DNA of 29,069 bases from Acholeplasmataceae bacterium (GTDB lineage: Bacteria; Bacillota_I; Bacilli_A; Acholeplasmatales; Acholeplasmataceae), in contig JAFGTI010000031.1 of NCBI GenBank assembly GCA_016934175.1, positions 1 through 29,069 of the forward strand, in the 5' to 3' direction. The notes beneath the pieces were generated by a model. It was not told the origin of the DNA. It saw only the letters and a program-made list of their open reading frames with translations, and made no database searches. The translations under genes and the position numbers were made by a program. Shown here in pieces: positions 13,914 to 23,092 of this stretch; position 1 is the stretch's first letter; each line of letters starts with the position of its first letter.

Positions 13914-15353
13914 ATGAGTAAAGTTGATGTAAGTAAATATTTTAAACCCGATCTTAAAAAAGCTAGAAAAAGAAGCGGGAATACAATCAAAGAAGTTCAA
14001 TTTGGACTTAGTGATGCTTATCAGAAGATAGGTGTTAATAAAACATATATGATTCATACTTATGGCTGCCAAGGAAATGAAGCTGATACAGAAACAATGG
14101 CGGGTATTTTAGAGTTGATGGGATTTACAAAAGCCGAAACAGAAATCAAAAGTGATGTAATTATCTTAAACACTTGTGCAATAAGAGAAAATGCAGAAAA
14201 TAGAATTTGGGGAGAACTTGGAAGATTAAAAGCATATAAGAGACAAAATCCTGATTTAATTGTTGGACTAGCAGGATGTATGGCTCAAGAGGAAAATGTT
14301 GTTGAAAGAATTTTATCTAAATATCAACATGTAGACCTTGTATTTGGCACACATAATATCTATAAGTTGCCCGAATATATTGAAACAGCATTATTTTCAA
14401 AAGAACGCGTGATTGAAGTTTATTCTCAAGAAGGAGAAATTGTTGAAAATCTACCCAAAGTAAGAAATCATCATTTTAAGGCTTGGGTTAATATTATGTT
14501 TGGTTGTGATGAATTTTGTACCTATTGTATTGTCCCATATACAAGAGGTAAAGAAAGATCAAGATCAAAGGATGAAATCATTAATGAAGTAAAAGAACTA
14601 GTAGAAGAAAACTACAAAGAAATTACATTACTTGGACAAAATGTTAATGCATATGGTAAAGATTTTAGTGATATCGACTATACTTTTGGTGACCTTTTAA
14701 GAGACTTAGATGGATTAGGGATTGAACGTATTAGATTTACAACGAGTCATCCACATGATTTAGATCAAAAAACCATGAATGCGATGAGAGATTCTAAACA
14801 TATCATGCCGTTCTTTCATCTACCTGTACAGTCGGGTAGTAATGCTGTATTGAAAAAGATGAATCGTCATTATACAAAAGAATCATATCTTAGTGTATTA
14901 AATCAACTCAAAAAAACAGTTCCTGGAATTTCTGTGACAACTGATATTATCGTTGGATTTCCAGGTGAGACAGAAGATGATTTTTTGGATACACTTGATT
15001 TAGTTGAAAAGGCACAATTTGAGGGCGCATTTACTTTTGTTTTTTCTAAAAGAGAAGGAACTCCTGCTGCTCAATTTTTTGATGATACACCTGAATCTGT
15101 TAAAAAAGAAAGACTCTATATCTTAAATGATCGAATTAACCATGGTTATCTTCTTGGTAACCAAAGATTTTTAAATCGAACAGTTAAAGTTTTAGTAGAT
15201 GGCACATCTAAAAAAAATGATAAAGTCCTTGCTGGATATTCTGAACATAATAAATTGGTCAACTTCAAAGGTGATCCAAGTTTAATTGGGCAAATTGTTA
15301 ATGTTAAAATAACCGTGGCTAAAACATGGTTTCTATTAGGAGAATTGGTATGA
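13914..15353 (+). CDS. miaB: tRNA-2-methylthio-N6-dimethylallyladenosine synthase MiaB
   Basis: This 479-aa radical-SAM methylthiotransferase adds the 2-methylthio group to i6A37 of tRNAs, after MiaA has acted. The N-terminal domain holds the auxiliary Fe-S cysteines in TYGCQGNEADTE, NTCAIRENAENR and AGCMAQEE. The radical-SAM C-x3-C-x2-C is in GCDEFCTYCIVPYTRGKERS. PVQSGSN and TDIIVGFPGET follow, and a C-terminal TRAM domain (about 405-479) is expected. The N-terminal 40 residues, rich in Lys, are usual for Firmicute MiaB. miaA, which makes its substrate, is encoded about 6 kb downstream. The stop overlaps the next start as ATGA. Confidence 0.95.
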   Translation: MSKVDVSKYFKPDLKKARKRSGNTIKEVQFGLSDAYQKIGVNKTYMIHTYGCQGNEADTETMAGILELMGFTKAETEIKSDVIILNTCAIRENAENRIWGELGRLKAYKRQNPDLIVGLAGCMAQEENVVERILSKYQHVDLVFGTHNIYKLPEYIETALFSKERVIEVYSQEGEIVENLPKVRNHHFKAWVNIMFGCDEFCTYCIVPYTRGKERSRSKDEIINEVKELVEENYKEITLLGQNVNAYGKDFSDIDYTFGDLLRDLDGLGIERIRFTTSHPHDLDQKTMNAMRDSKHIMPFFHLPVQSGSNAVLKKMNRHYTKESYLSVLNQLKKTVPGISVTTDIIVGFPGETEDDFLDTLDLVEKAQFEGAFTFVFSKREGTPAAQFFDDTPESVKKERLYILNDRINHGYLLGNQRFLNRTVKVLVDGTSKKNDKVLAGYSEHNKLVNFKGDPSLIGQIVNVKITVAKTWFLLGELV

Positions 15354-15679
15354 CTGAAAAAGATAAACTAATTCGAATGATATTAGAAAATGAAGATGTG
15401 ATTCGGTATAAAAAAATAGAAAAAATTATAAATAATGATAAAAAATTGAAAACCCAAATGAGTCAATTAAAAGCGATTCAAAAGCAGTTGATTAATGCTA
15501 AACAGATTGAAAAAAAACAAGCAATTATAGAGCTTGAATCCAGATATCAGATGCTATTAAAAGAGATTGAAGAGACTCCTTTAATGTCGGATTATTTGGC
15601 TTTGCAAGGCGACATCAACGAAATGCTTCATAGTATTCAAGACATTATAGAAGCAGGTATAGAAAAAGATTTCGAATAA
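15350..15679 (+). CDS. ymcA: YlbF/YmcA-family protein (RicA-like)
   Basis: This 109-aa all-helical protein is of the Com_YlbF (DUF964) family. A conserved core reads as helices with VIRYKKIEKIINNDKKLK and ALQGDINEMLHSIQDII near the end. In Bacillus, YmcA (RicA) lies between miaB and mutS and forms a complex with YlbF and YaaT that directs RNase Y and carries Fe-S clusters bound by subunit cysteines. This copy has no cysteine at all and is shorter than Bacillus YmcA. The frame opens at 15326, but AGGAG at 15338-15342 and the ATGA overlap with miaB set the start at 15350. Assignment to YmcA rather than YlbF rests on gene order. Confidence 0.72.
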   Translation: MTEKDKLIRMILENEDVIRYKKIEKIINNDKKLKTQMSQLKAIQKQLINAKQIEKKQAIIELESRYQMLLKEIEETPLMSDYLALQGDINEMLHSIQDIIEAGIEKDFE

Positions 15680-15680
15680 G

Positions 15681-15703
15681 AACGGTCTAGAATGGCCGTT
15701 TTT
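15681..15703 (+). terminator. Intrinsic terminator after the YmcA-like gene
   Basis: AACGGTC (15681-15687) / GGCCGTT (15694-15700) is a 7-bp stem with one T-G pair and a 6-base loop, followed by Ts. It ends the miaB unit. Confidence 0.8.
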
Positions 15704-15725
15704 GCGTTAAAAAAAGATAAATAAC

Positions 15726-15754
15726 TTGATAAAAAAGCTAAAACATTGTATTAT
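15726..15754 (+). promoter_or_regulatory. Sigma-A-type promoter of the 564-aa protein/mutSL operon
   Basis: -35 TTGATA (15726-15731) and -10 TATTAT (15749-15754) are separated by exactly 17 bp. The leader to ATG 15786 is about 25 bases. The TTG that opens the longest frame is the -35 itself, which rules it out as a start codon. Confidence 0.78.
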
Positions 15755-15785
15755 GAATACAAAGAGTTCATGTAGGAGGTTCGTT

Positions 15786-17480
15786 ATGTCACGACTTACA
15801 AGAGAAAGTAATGTTACCTTTGGTACCAAGGAATATAAAATTGATGAATTGTTGAAAACAATCATTTATTTACCTTCAGACCAAATCAAGACTTTCTTCA
15901 TAGAAATTGGATTAAAAATACCAAGAGAACTTAGAATGTTTGTTTTGAGAGAGACATTACGTTCAAAAGTTATCGAAACAAGAAAGTCAAGATTAACGTT
16001 AGCCGATGAATTAAATTACAGATTATCATGGTTTACTGAGTTTACTGAAACACAATTGGAAAACCTTTTGATTTTTTTTGATGACCATACACTTGAAAGA
16101 TCATATCTTGAAGAGTTTTGGACTGATTTAATCTCATATCTAGTTGAAAAAGAAGTTTCAACAAGACATCTAAAAAAATTGTTGGACGATAGTATTGCCT
16201 ATGTTAAAAAGCACGGATTAGAATTTCCAAATATGAAGACATTTAATAGAGATATCAAAGATCTATTTTTTGATAGTTTTGGACGTATTGATGGTTTAGC
16301 TCCTGCTAAATTTAGACCTGTGCTTTATAAGAGTTCAACATTATCAGAAATTAGAGATTTGGGATCTAAATATGAAGTGGATGTCCCACGTCGTTTAAAG
16401 AAAACCGAATTGGCTGATATTATTATTAAAGAACTTAAAGATCGCGGGCAACATACTGAAAAACTAGAAGGTGAAATTAGAAGTATGTCAGTAATTGTCA
16501 TGCAAAGATTTGCCATAGATCATGACATTAAAGCATCCACGGAACTTAAAAAAGAAGAAATTATTGAATATATTCTTGCTAATGCGAAGGAAACTAAAGA
16601 AACTTACTTTGTTCCTGATTCGCAAGATGCTTATGAAAAAGAGATTGAAGAGGTTGCTGAAAATCTCGACGAATTGAATGAAGAACCTGAAGAAGAACCA
16701 GAAAAAGAGGAAATTGTAGCTATTCCTGAAATTGAGTCAGAAATAGAATCTGCAAAAGATGATGAAGTAGAATCTGAAATTCAAGAGGAAACTGCGGCTG
16801 AAATAGAAGAAAAGCTAGAAGAAGAAATAGAAGAAGAAAAAGAAGAACCTGAGGAAAAGAAACAATCTATTGTGGCACAACCACAAATGCAAGTGGCTGC
16901 TAGCAGTATTGATTTATCTGAACTTGTTTCAGAGATAAAAAAACTAAGAGAAACTTTCGAAGCAGCATTATTGACAAGAAAAGCTGAACACGATACTGAA
17001 AAAGAAGAGCAAAGTAATGCGATATCTGTTTCAGATCCTGAATCAAAAATACCAGATCATGCACCTATCATTCTAAACTCAGCCGAATTTTACGGTAATC
17101 CTAAAGCATTAAAGAAAATTATTAAGAAAGATGAAGCTGATGAAAGAGAAAAGTTTATTGAAGAGAAGAAAGCTGAATCTTCTATTGGAGTTGGTGAACA
17201 TGATGATGAAGATCAAATACCAGGTGAATTACGCTTCTTTGGTAAAATGTTTAAAGCAATTGGTAGAGGCTTATTGAAATTACTTAAAGTACTGTTGAAA
17301 TTCACATTAATCATTGCTGTTATTGGTGTCGTCCTTCTCATACTGTATGCAGTATTAACATATTTTGTAACAACGTTGACTTTCTTAGATGGTGTTAATA
17401 ATTTCTTAAATGGCATCCAGATCAGTGGCGTCGGATTGTTAGATAGATTACATGCAATTTTAGCTTCTTTAGGCTTATAA
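15786..17480 (+). CDS. Unrecognised membrane-anchored protein with SAP/Rho-N-like segments
   Basis: I cannot name this 564-aa protein. A helical N-terminal region (1-175) resembles nothing I know. Two segments of SAP or Rho-N-like helix-turn-helix pattern follow: LSEIRDLGSKYEVDVPRRLK and onward (186-217), and a weaker one (233-268, STELKKEEIIEYILANA); such folds often bind nucleic acid. A very acidic Glu-rich linker runs from about 276 to 360, a short helix from 375 to 400, and a charged stretch to 485. One strong transmembrane helix lies at about 505-530 (LIIAVIGVVLLILYAVLTYF), with an amphipathic tail. There is no signal peptide, so most of the protein should face the cytoplasm. GTAGGAGG just before ATG 15786 sets the start. 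It leads the operon with mutS 24 bp downstream. Confidence 0.8.
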   Translation: MSRLTRESNVTFGTKEYKIDELLKTIIYLPSDQIKTFFIEIGLKIPRELRMFVLRETLRSKVIETRKSRLTLADELNYRLSWFTEFTETQLENLLIFFDDHTLERSYLEEFWTDLISYLVEKEVSTRHLKKLLDDSIAYVKKHGLEFPNMKTFNRDIKDLFFDSFGRIDGLAPAKFRPVLYKSSTLSEIRDLGSKYEVDVPRRLKKTELADIIIKELKDRGQHTEKLEGEIRSMSVIVMQRFAIDHDIKASTELKKEEIIEYILANAKETKETYFVPDSQDAYEKEIEEVAENLDELNEEPEEEPEKEEIVAIPEIESEIESAKDDEVESEIQEETAAEIEEKLEEEIEEEKEEPEEKKQSIVAQPQMQVAASSIDLSELVSEIKKLRETFEAALLTRKAEHDTEKEEQSNAISVSDPESKIPDHAPIILNSAEFYGNPKALKKIIKKDEADEREKFIEEKKAESSIGVGEHDDEDQIPGELRFFGKMFKAIGRGLLKLLKVLLKFTLIIAVIGVVLLILYAVLTYFVTTLTFLDGVNNFLNGIQISGVGLLDRLHAILASLGL

Positions 17481-17504
17481 TATAAATAATATAGGGGGTC
17501 ACCC

Positions 17505-20021
17505 ATGGATAAACAAAAATACACCCCAATGATGCAACAATATCTTGAAATTAAAGAAGACTACGCAGATGCGATAGTCTTTTTTAGATTGGGTGATTTT
17601 TATGAAATGTTTTTCGATGATGCTATTATCGCATCAAAAGTTTTAGAAATTGCTTTGACTTCAAGAGATGCTGGTGCAAGAGTACCAATGTGTGGTGTAC
17701 CTTATCATGCTGTTAAACCCTATGTTCAAAAATTAATTGAAAAGGGATTTAAAATAGCAATTGTAGAGCAAACAACAGAACCTGGTAAAGGATTAGTTAA
17801 ACGTGAAGTTATTCGTTTAGTCACTCCTGGCACTGTTTTAGAAGATGGTATCTTAGACGCAAAAACAAATAATTTTATAGCTAGTGTCCTTTTAACAGAA
17901 AAAGGATATGCACTAACTTATGTAGATATTTCTACAGGTGAATCCTTCATTACTGATGGTTTAGAAAAAAAACAAGTGTTAGATTTAATATTAAGTCTGG
18001 ACATTAGAGAAGTTGTTTGTCCAATTCGTTTTGATGAAACCTTTATTTCTCAATTAAAGGAAACAGATCGTTTAGTTTCATATAGTGATGATTATCAAAT
18101 TGTCGAACAAAAGGCGATAACTCATTTGGAAAGGGATCAAAAAAGAGCTGTATCACATTTATTAAATTATTTAGTGAATACACAAAAACAAATGATTAAT
18201 CATTTAATGCCATTTCAAATTATTCAAAGAGTTGGACATATGCACATTGATTATCGAGTAAAGAAACATTTAGAAATTGATCAATCGCTAGTGAACAGCT
18301 CACAAACAACATTACTTTATTGGATTAATCACTGTCAAACTGCAATGGGATCAAGAATGCTTAAATCAATGTTAAATCATCCACTCTATGATAAAAAAGT
18401 GTTAAATGATCGTTATGACTTGATTGATGCATTCAAACCTTATCAACCAAGAGAAAGTATTATCGAGCATTTAAGATACATCTATGATATCAATCGTATT
18501 GTGGGAAGAATAGCATTTAATACAGCAAATGCTAGAGATTTATATCAGTTAAAAGAAACTTTAAAACAAGTGCCACTTTTAGTTGAAGATTTGAAATTAT
18601 ATCAAAATAAAAAAATTGATCATCTAATAGCTAAAATGGATGATCATCATGAGCTCTGTGATTTTTTAGATCAATCAATCATACCAGAACCACCAATTAC
18701 ACTTAAAGATGGGGGAATCATTAAAGTTGGTTTTAATGAAAAGTTAGATGAACTTCGTTCGATTGATGTAAAAGGACAAACTTGGCTTTCTGAGTTTGAA
18801 ATTTCTGAAAGAGAAAGAACCGGGATAAAAAATTTACGAGTTGGATATAATAGGGTGTTCGGTTTTTATATTGAAGTTTCAAAAGGGAATGCTGCATTAG
18901 TTAAAGATGAGTACGGTTATGAAAGAAAACAAACTTTAACGAATAGCGAACGATATATCAGTCCTGTACTCAAAGAAAAAGAAGATGACATACTCCATGC
19001 AAAAGAACGTAGCATATCTTTAGAATATGAACTATTCAAAGAAATAAGAGAATTTGCAGAAAAGTACACGTTCACACTACAAGAACTTTCGACGAAAATA
19101 GCACAAATTGACGTCTTTTTAAATTTATCAATTATCTCTGAAAAATATAATTTTGTTCGCCCTGTTCTCCATGAAGATAAAAATGTGGAAATTATTAAAG
19201 GTAGACATCCTGTTGTTGAAAGATTTACTCAATTTGTAGCCAATGATGTCATTATGGATCAAGGAGAAATATTTTTAATCACTGGACCTAATATGAGTGG
19301 TAAATCAACATATATGCGCATGTTTGCCATTATTTGCTACATGGCTCAAATCGGATGTTTTGTGCCTGCTGAAAGTGCAATTTTACCTTTATATGATGCA
19401 ATATTCACACGTATAGGTTCATCAGATGATTTAAGTGGTGGAAAATCTACTTTTATGGTTGAAATGGTTGAATCAAATGAAGCTTTGACAAAAGCAACTC
19501 AAAATAGTTTGATTTTATTTGATGAAATAGGTAGAGGAACTGCGACTTACGATGGTATGGCTCTTGCTCAAGGTATGATTGAATATATCCATGAAAAAAT
19601 CTTAGCGCAAACTCTATTTTCAACGCACTATCATGAATTGACTGTTTTAGAAAATAGTCTAGAACGACTTACTAATTTATGTGTTAAAGCTAAAGAAGAG
19701 CACGATACGATGGTTTTTCTACATCATGTTGAAAGAGGAACTACTGATAAATCATATGGTATCCAAGTTGCGTCTTTAGCGCATCTTCCTAAAAGTTTGA
19801 TTACTAGAAGCAAACAAATATTAGAAAAATTAGAACAAAAAGAAAATAAAGTTGTGCTAGATTTGTTCAATTATGAAAAGTTTGAAGAAGAGAATACTCA
19901 AATGATTGATGCGGATAAAGTTGCTGTATTAGAAGAAATTGAAAAAATAAATATTGATAATATAACACCAATTGAAGCACTGTTGGTGATAAAGCATTTA
20001 CAATCAATCTTAAAAAAATAA
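17505..20021 (+). CDS. mutS: DNA mismatch repair protein MutS
   Basis: This 838-aa mismatch sensor has the mismatch-reading F32-x-E34 in RLGDFYEMF, the connector and lever domains in the middle, Walker A GPNMSGKST near 594-602, Walker B LILFDEIGRGTATYDG near 668-683, and the STHYHELT switch. A helix-turn-helix dimerisation region and a short tail follow (about 760-838). Length is typical of MutS1. AGGGGGT at 17493-17499 is the ribosome-binding site. mutL follows after 9 bp, so the sensor and its partner are co-expressed. Confidence 0.97.
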   Translation: MDKQKYTPMMQQYLEIKEDYADAIVFFRLGDFYEMFFDDAIIASKVLEIALTSRDAGARVPMCGVPYHAVKPYVQKLIEKGFKIAIVEQTTEPGKGLVKREVIRLVTPGTVLEDGILDAKTNNFIASVLLTEKGYALTYVDISTGESFITDGLEKKQVLDLILSLDIREVVCPIRFDETFISQLKETDRLVSYSDDYQIVEQKAITHLERDQKRAVSHLLNYLVNTQKQMINHLMPFQIIQRVGHMHIDYRVKKHLEIDQSLVNSSQTTLLYWINHCQTAMGSRMLKSMLNHPLYDKKVLNDRYDLIDAFKPYQPRESIIEHLRYIYDINRIVGRIAFNTANARDLYQLKETLKQVPLLVEDLKLYQNKKIDHLIAKMDDHHELCDFLDQSIIPEPPITLKDGGIIKVGFNEKLDELRSIDVKGQTWLSEFEISERERTGIKNLRVGYNRVFGFYIEVSKGNAALVKDEYGYERKQTLTNSERYISPVLKEKEDDILHAKERSISLEYELFKEIREFAEKYTFTLQELSTKIAQIDVFLNLSIISEKYNFVRPVLHEDKNVEIIKGRHPVVERFTQFVANDVIMDQGEIFLITGPNMSGKSTYMRMFAIICYMAQIGCFVPAESAILPLYDAIFTRIGSSDDLSGGKSTFMVEMVESNEALTKATQNSLILFDEIGRGTATYDGMALAQGMIEYIHEKILAQTLFSTHYHELTVLENSLERLTNLCVKAKEEHDTMVFLHHVERGTTDKSYGIQVASLAHLPKSLITRSKQILEKLEQKENKVVLDLFNYEKFEEENTQMIDADKVAVLEEIEKINIDNITPIEALLVIKHLQSILKK

Positions 20022-20030
20022 AGAGGGCTT

Positions 20031-21728
20031 ATGTCAATTATTCGTCAAATGGATAGTAAGCTTGCTAATATGATTGCTGCAGGAGAGGTCGTAGACCGTC
20101 CAGCATCAATCGTTAAGGAGCTACTCGAAAATTCAATAGATGCAAAAGCAACCATCATCAACGTTGATGTTACTGAAATGGGTATGAAGTCTATCGTTGT
20201 AACTGATAATGGTGTGGGGATGGATTTTTTGGATGCACATTTAGCATTCGACCGCCACGCTACAAGCAAAATACTTGATGAAAGTGATTTGGGACATATA
20301 CAAACTCTTGGATTCAGAGGTGAAGCATTAGCAGCTATCTCATCTGTCTCTAAAGTAACTTTAAAGACTAGACAAAAACAAAATGAAGGAATACAAGTTA
20401 TTTATCATGGCGGGAAATTTGTCTCTGATGGAGTTGCTACACTTAATGAGGGTACAGTTGTCGAAGTCACTGATTTATTTTATAATACGCCTGCAAGATT
20501 TAAATATATTAAGTCTGAAGTTGCAGAGAGATTGGCAATTATTGACATTTTTGATCGCATCGCCTTAGCTCATCCAAGTATTAGATTTACTTTAAGTGTG
20601 GATGGGAAAATTACTAAACGTACCTTTGGTACGAATGATTTCTATAGTTTGATTGATCAAATATATGGATCTAAAATGACGGAACATATGACGATTTTTA
20701 ATCATATGATTCAAAAAGTAAAAATAACTGGATATTTATTAAGTCCACAAATCTCTAGATCTAGAAAAAAAGATATTTCTATTTTTGTTAATGGCAGATA
20801 TATTAGAAATTATCGTTTGATACAAGCCGTTATTGATGGGTATCATAGTTATCTTATGACTGGAAAATATCCAATTGCTTTAATCCATTTAGAAATGGAC
20901 CCTAGTTTACTTGATGTAAATGTTCATCCTCAAAAATATGAAGTAAAATTCGTAAATGAATCCATTTTAGCTTATGCTATTGAAAATGCGGTTAAAGATG
21001 CCCTTATTCAAAAAATTCATCCAATTCCAGAAAATTTAAATACTATTCAAAAGGCAAAACAAGATATTTTCACGCCGATAGATTTAGATTTTGGAGAATC
21101 CATTTTAGCAGAATCTATCGCAAATGATGAAAAAGATTCAAATCATGATCAGTTGCCTAAACTTCCCGATTTTGATTATGTGGGTGTTTTTTCTGGAACC
21201 TATATTTTATTTCAAAATCAGGATGCCTTATATTTAATGGATCAACATGCTGCAGCTGAAAGAATTCGTTACGAACATTATTTTGATTCACTTGCTCATC
21301 CTAATCAAAGTGTAAAGCAACTTTTATTTGAAAATGAATTGAAATTGACTACTGAAGATAAAACAGTTATCAGAGAAAATGAAGCAAAATTTAATAAATA
21401 TGGATTTTATTTTAATTCAAATATGGATTTAACAGGGTTACCAGTTTGGTTAAATGAAAGTGAAATTGATATCGCAATCGAAGCTATGATTTCAATGCTT
21501 ACTGAAAAACATGATATTGATTTGAGCATTTTAAGAGATAGATTGGCAAAGGACATAAGTTGTAAAGGTGCTATCAAAGCAAATCAATCATTAAACATGA
21601 ATGAAATTAATGGCTTAGTTAAGAAGTTAAGAGCTTGTAAGAACCCATATACTTGTCCGCATGGTCGACCCACTGTTATTAAGCTTACTCATTATGAAAT
21701 CGAACGCATGTTCAAGCGGGTGATTTAA
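20031..21728 (+). CDS. mutL: DNA mismatch repair protein MutL (endonuclease type)
   Basis: This 565-aa protein has an N-terminal GHKL ATPase with IAAGEVVDRPASIVKELLEN, NSIDAKA, DNGVGM and GFRGEALAAISSV. A transducer domain and a variable linker (about 335-385) follow. The C-terminal domain carries the endonuclease motif DQHAAAERIRYE near 404-415, plus SCKGAIKAN and CPHGRP (about 542-547), the metal-site motifs. It should therefore nick DNA, as in bacteria lacking MutH. The linker is short and the whole protein is slightly shorter than Bacillus MutL. The stop shares a base with the miaA ATG. Confidence 0.96.
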   Translation: MSIIRQMDSKLANMIAAGEVVDRPASIVKELLENSIDAKATIINVDVTEMGMKSIVVTDNGVGMDFLDAHLAFDRHATSKILDESDLGHIQTLGFRGEALAAISSVSKVTLKTRQKQNEGIQVIYHGGKFVSDGVATLNEGTVVEVTDLFYNTPARFKYIKSEVAERLAIIDIFDRIALAHPSIRFTLSVDGKITKRTFGTNDFYSLIDQIYGSKMTEHMTIFNHMIQKVKITGYLLSPQISRSRKKDISIFVNGRYIRNYRLIQAVIDGYHSYLMTGKYPIALIHLEMDPSLLDVNVHPQKYEVKFVNESILAYAIENAVKDALIQKIHPIPENLNTIQKAKQDIFTPIDLDFGESILAESIANDEKDSNHDQLPKLPDFDYVGVFSGTYILFQNQDALYLMDQHAAAERIRYEHYFDSLAHPNQSVKQLLFENELKLTTEDKTVIRENEAKFNKYGFYFNSNMDLTGLPVWLNESEIDIAIEAMISMLTEKHDIDLSILRDRLAKDISCKGAIKANQSLNMNEINGLVKKLRACKNPYTCPHGRPTVIKLTHYEIERMFKRVI

Positions 21729-22603
21729 TGAAAAAAGTTATTGTCATTGTAGGACCAACAGCTTCAGGGAAGACAAAACTATCAATTCTTCTTGGGAAAA
21801 AAATCAATGCAGAAATTATTAATGGTGATTCTGTCCAAATATATCAAGGATTAGATATAGGGTCTGCTAAAATAAAAGAAAATGAAAAACAAGGCATACC
21901 ACATCATCTTTTTGATGTTGCTGAACCAAACCAATCTTACACAGTGTATCATTTTCAAAAAGATGTAAGACAACTTATCGAAAAAATAAAATATCCAATG
22001 ATTGTTGGCGGTACCGGACTTTATATTAAAGCAGCGCTCTATAATTATGAATTCATTGAATCACATCGCAATTCAGACTTTGAATTGAAGTTACAAGATG
22101 AAAGTAATGAACAAATTTATACAAAGTTACTTAATCTTGATCCTAATGTCAAAGTGGATCTTAATAATCGAAGACGATTAATTAGAGCATACGAACAAGC
22201 GATATTAGGGGAACCAAGATCAAGTAAGCAGAAAAAAGATGAATTGTTATATGATGTGCTCATCATCTATTTAGATCTTGATCGCTCTATTTTAGAAAAA
22301 CGTCTACATGAAAGACTAGATCAACAAATAGCTAAAGGTTTCATCGATGAAGTAAAATCGTTACATCAAAAAAAGATCATCATAAATGCTATTGGATATC
22401 GCGAACTTTATGCTTATTTGGATGGGAAATATACGCTTGAAGAAGCCAAAGAAGAAATTATTAAATCAAGTAAAAAATTAGCTAAAAAACAAAAGACATG
22501 GTTTAAAAATCAAATGCATCCAGTGATGCTTAATGCACTATCGCCAACCCTATACGAGGATGCCTTAAAACTCGTTTTAGAGTTTCTAGAGGAGGATGAA
22601 TAA
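21728..22603 (+). CDS. miaA: tRNA dimethylallyltransferase MiaA
   Basis: This 291-aa enzyme transfers dimethylallyl from DMAPP to A37 of tRNAs reading U-starting codons, giving i6A, the substrate for MiaB. Visible motifs are P-loop GPTASGKT at 8-15, NGDSVQIYQGLDIGSAK, PHHLFDV, GGTGLYIKAALY near 95-106, NNRRRLIRAYE, and the C-terminal AIGYRELYAYLDG plus KKLAKKQKTWFKNQ. It overlaps mutL and aroK by one base each. Adjacency to mutL is conserved in Firmicutes. Confidence 0.96.
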   Translation: MKKVIVIVGPTASGKTKLSILLGKKINAEIINGDSVQIYQGLDIGSAKIKENEKQGIPHHLFDVAEPNQSYTVYHFQKDVRQLIEKIKYPMIVGGTGLYIKAALYNYEFIESHRNSDFELKLQDESNEQIYTKLLNLDPNVKVDLNNRRRLIRAYEQAILGEPRSSKQKKDELLYDVLIIYLDLDRSILEKRLHERLDQQIAKGFIDEVKSLHQKKIIINAIGYRELYAYLDGKYTLEEAKEEIIKSSKKLAKKQKTWFKNQMHPVMLNALSPTLYEDALKLVLEFLEEDE

Positions 22604-23088
22604 TGAAAATATTTCTTATAGGTATGCCTGGTTCAGGTAAAACTACAATAGCTAAAAATCTGGCAAAGGATTTAGGTTATCAATATATAGATTTAGATGG
22701 TTTGATCGAAAAAGAAGCCTTAATGTTTATTGAAGAAATTTTTGAAAATTATGGTGAAAAAAAATTTAGATTATTAGAATCTGATGCCCTAAGGAACTTA
22801 CCTGAAACCGGAGATTATGTCATTGCTTGTGGAGGTGGCGTCGTAACAGTTAAAAAAAATAAAGAATTAATGAATGGCATTAAATTCTATTTGGATACTG
22901 AAATTGACGTGATTAAAAAAAGACTAGAATCTGACTATCATCGTCCCCTATTAAAAATAAAAACCTTGGAACAACTCTTCGATGAAAGATATTTCCAATA
23001 TCAAGATTTTGCTGATGCTGTTGTCTCAAATAACTATGATGTTGAAATGACTGTCAAAGTAATTAAAAATTTTATGAAAATGAGGTAA
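22603..23088 (+). CDS. aroK: Shikimate kinase
   Basis: This 161-aa P-loop kinase phosphorylates shikimate at the 3-hydroxyl. Walker A is GMPGSGKT at 7-14; shikimate-binding D32 lies in DLDGLIE; R56 in GEKKFRLLE; the GGG motif at 77-79 is in ACGGGVV; the lid Arg is in YHRPLL near 112. GGAGG at 22591-22595 supports the ATG that overlaps the miaA stop. It pairs with aroQ next door. Other shikimate-pathway genes are not in the window, so a full pathway is only inferred. Confidence 0.9.
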   Translation: MKIFLIGMPGSGKTTIAKNLAKDLGYQYIDLDGLIEKEALMFIEEIFENYGEKKFRLLESDALRNLPETGDYVIACGGGVVTVKKNKELMNGIKFYLDTEIDVIKKRLESDYHRPLLKIKTLEQLFDERYFQYQDFADAVVSNNYDVEMTVKVIKNFMKMR

Positions 23089-23092
23089 AATA

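Noticed and set aside
17213..17524. 103-codon - strand frame over the end of the 564-aa protein and mutS start
   Set aside because: It is a reverse-strand shadow of a transmembrane-coding region, with no promoter or ribosome-binding site.
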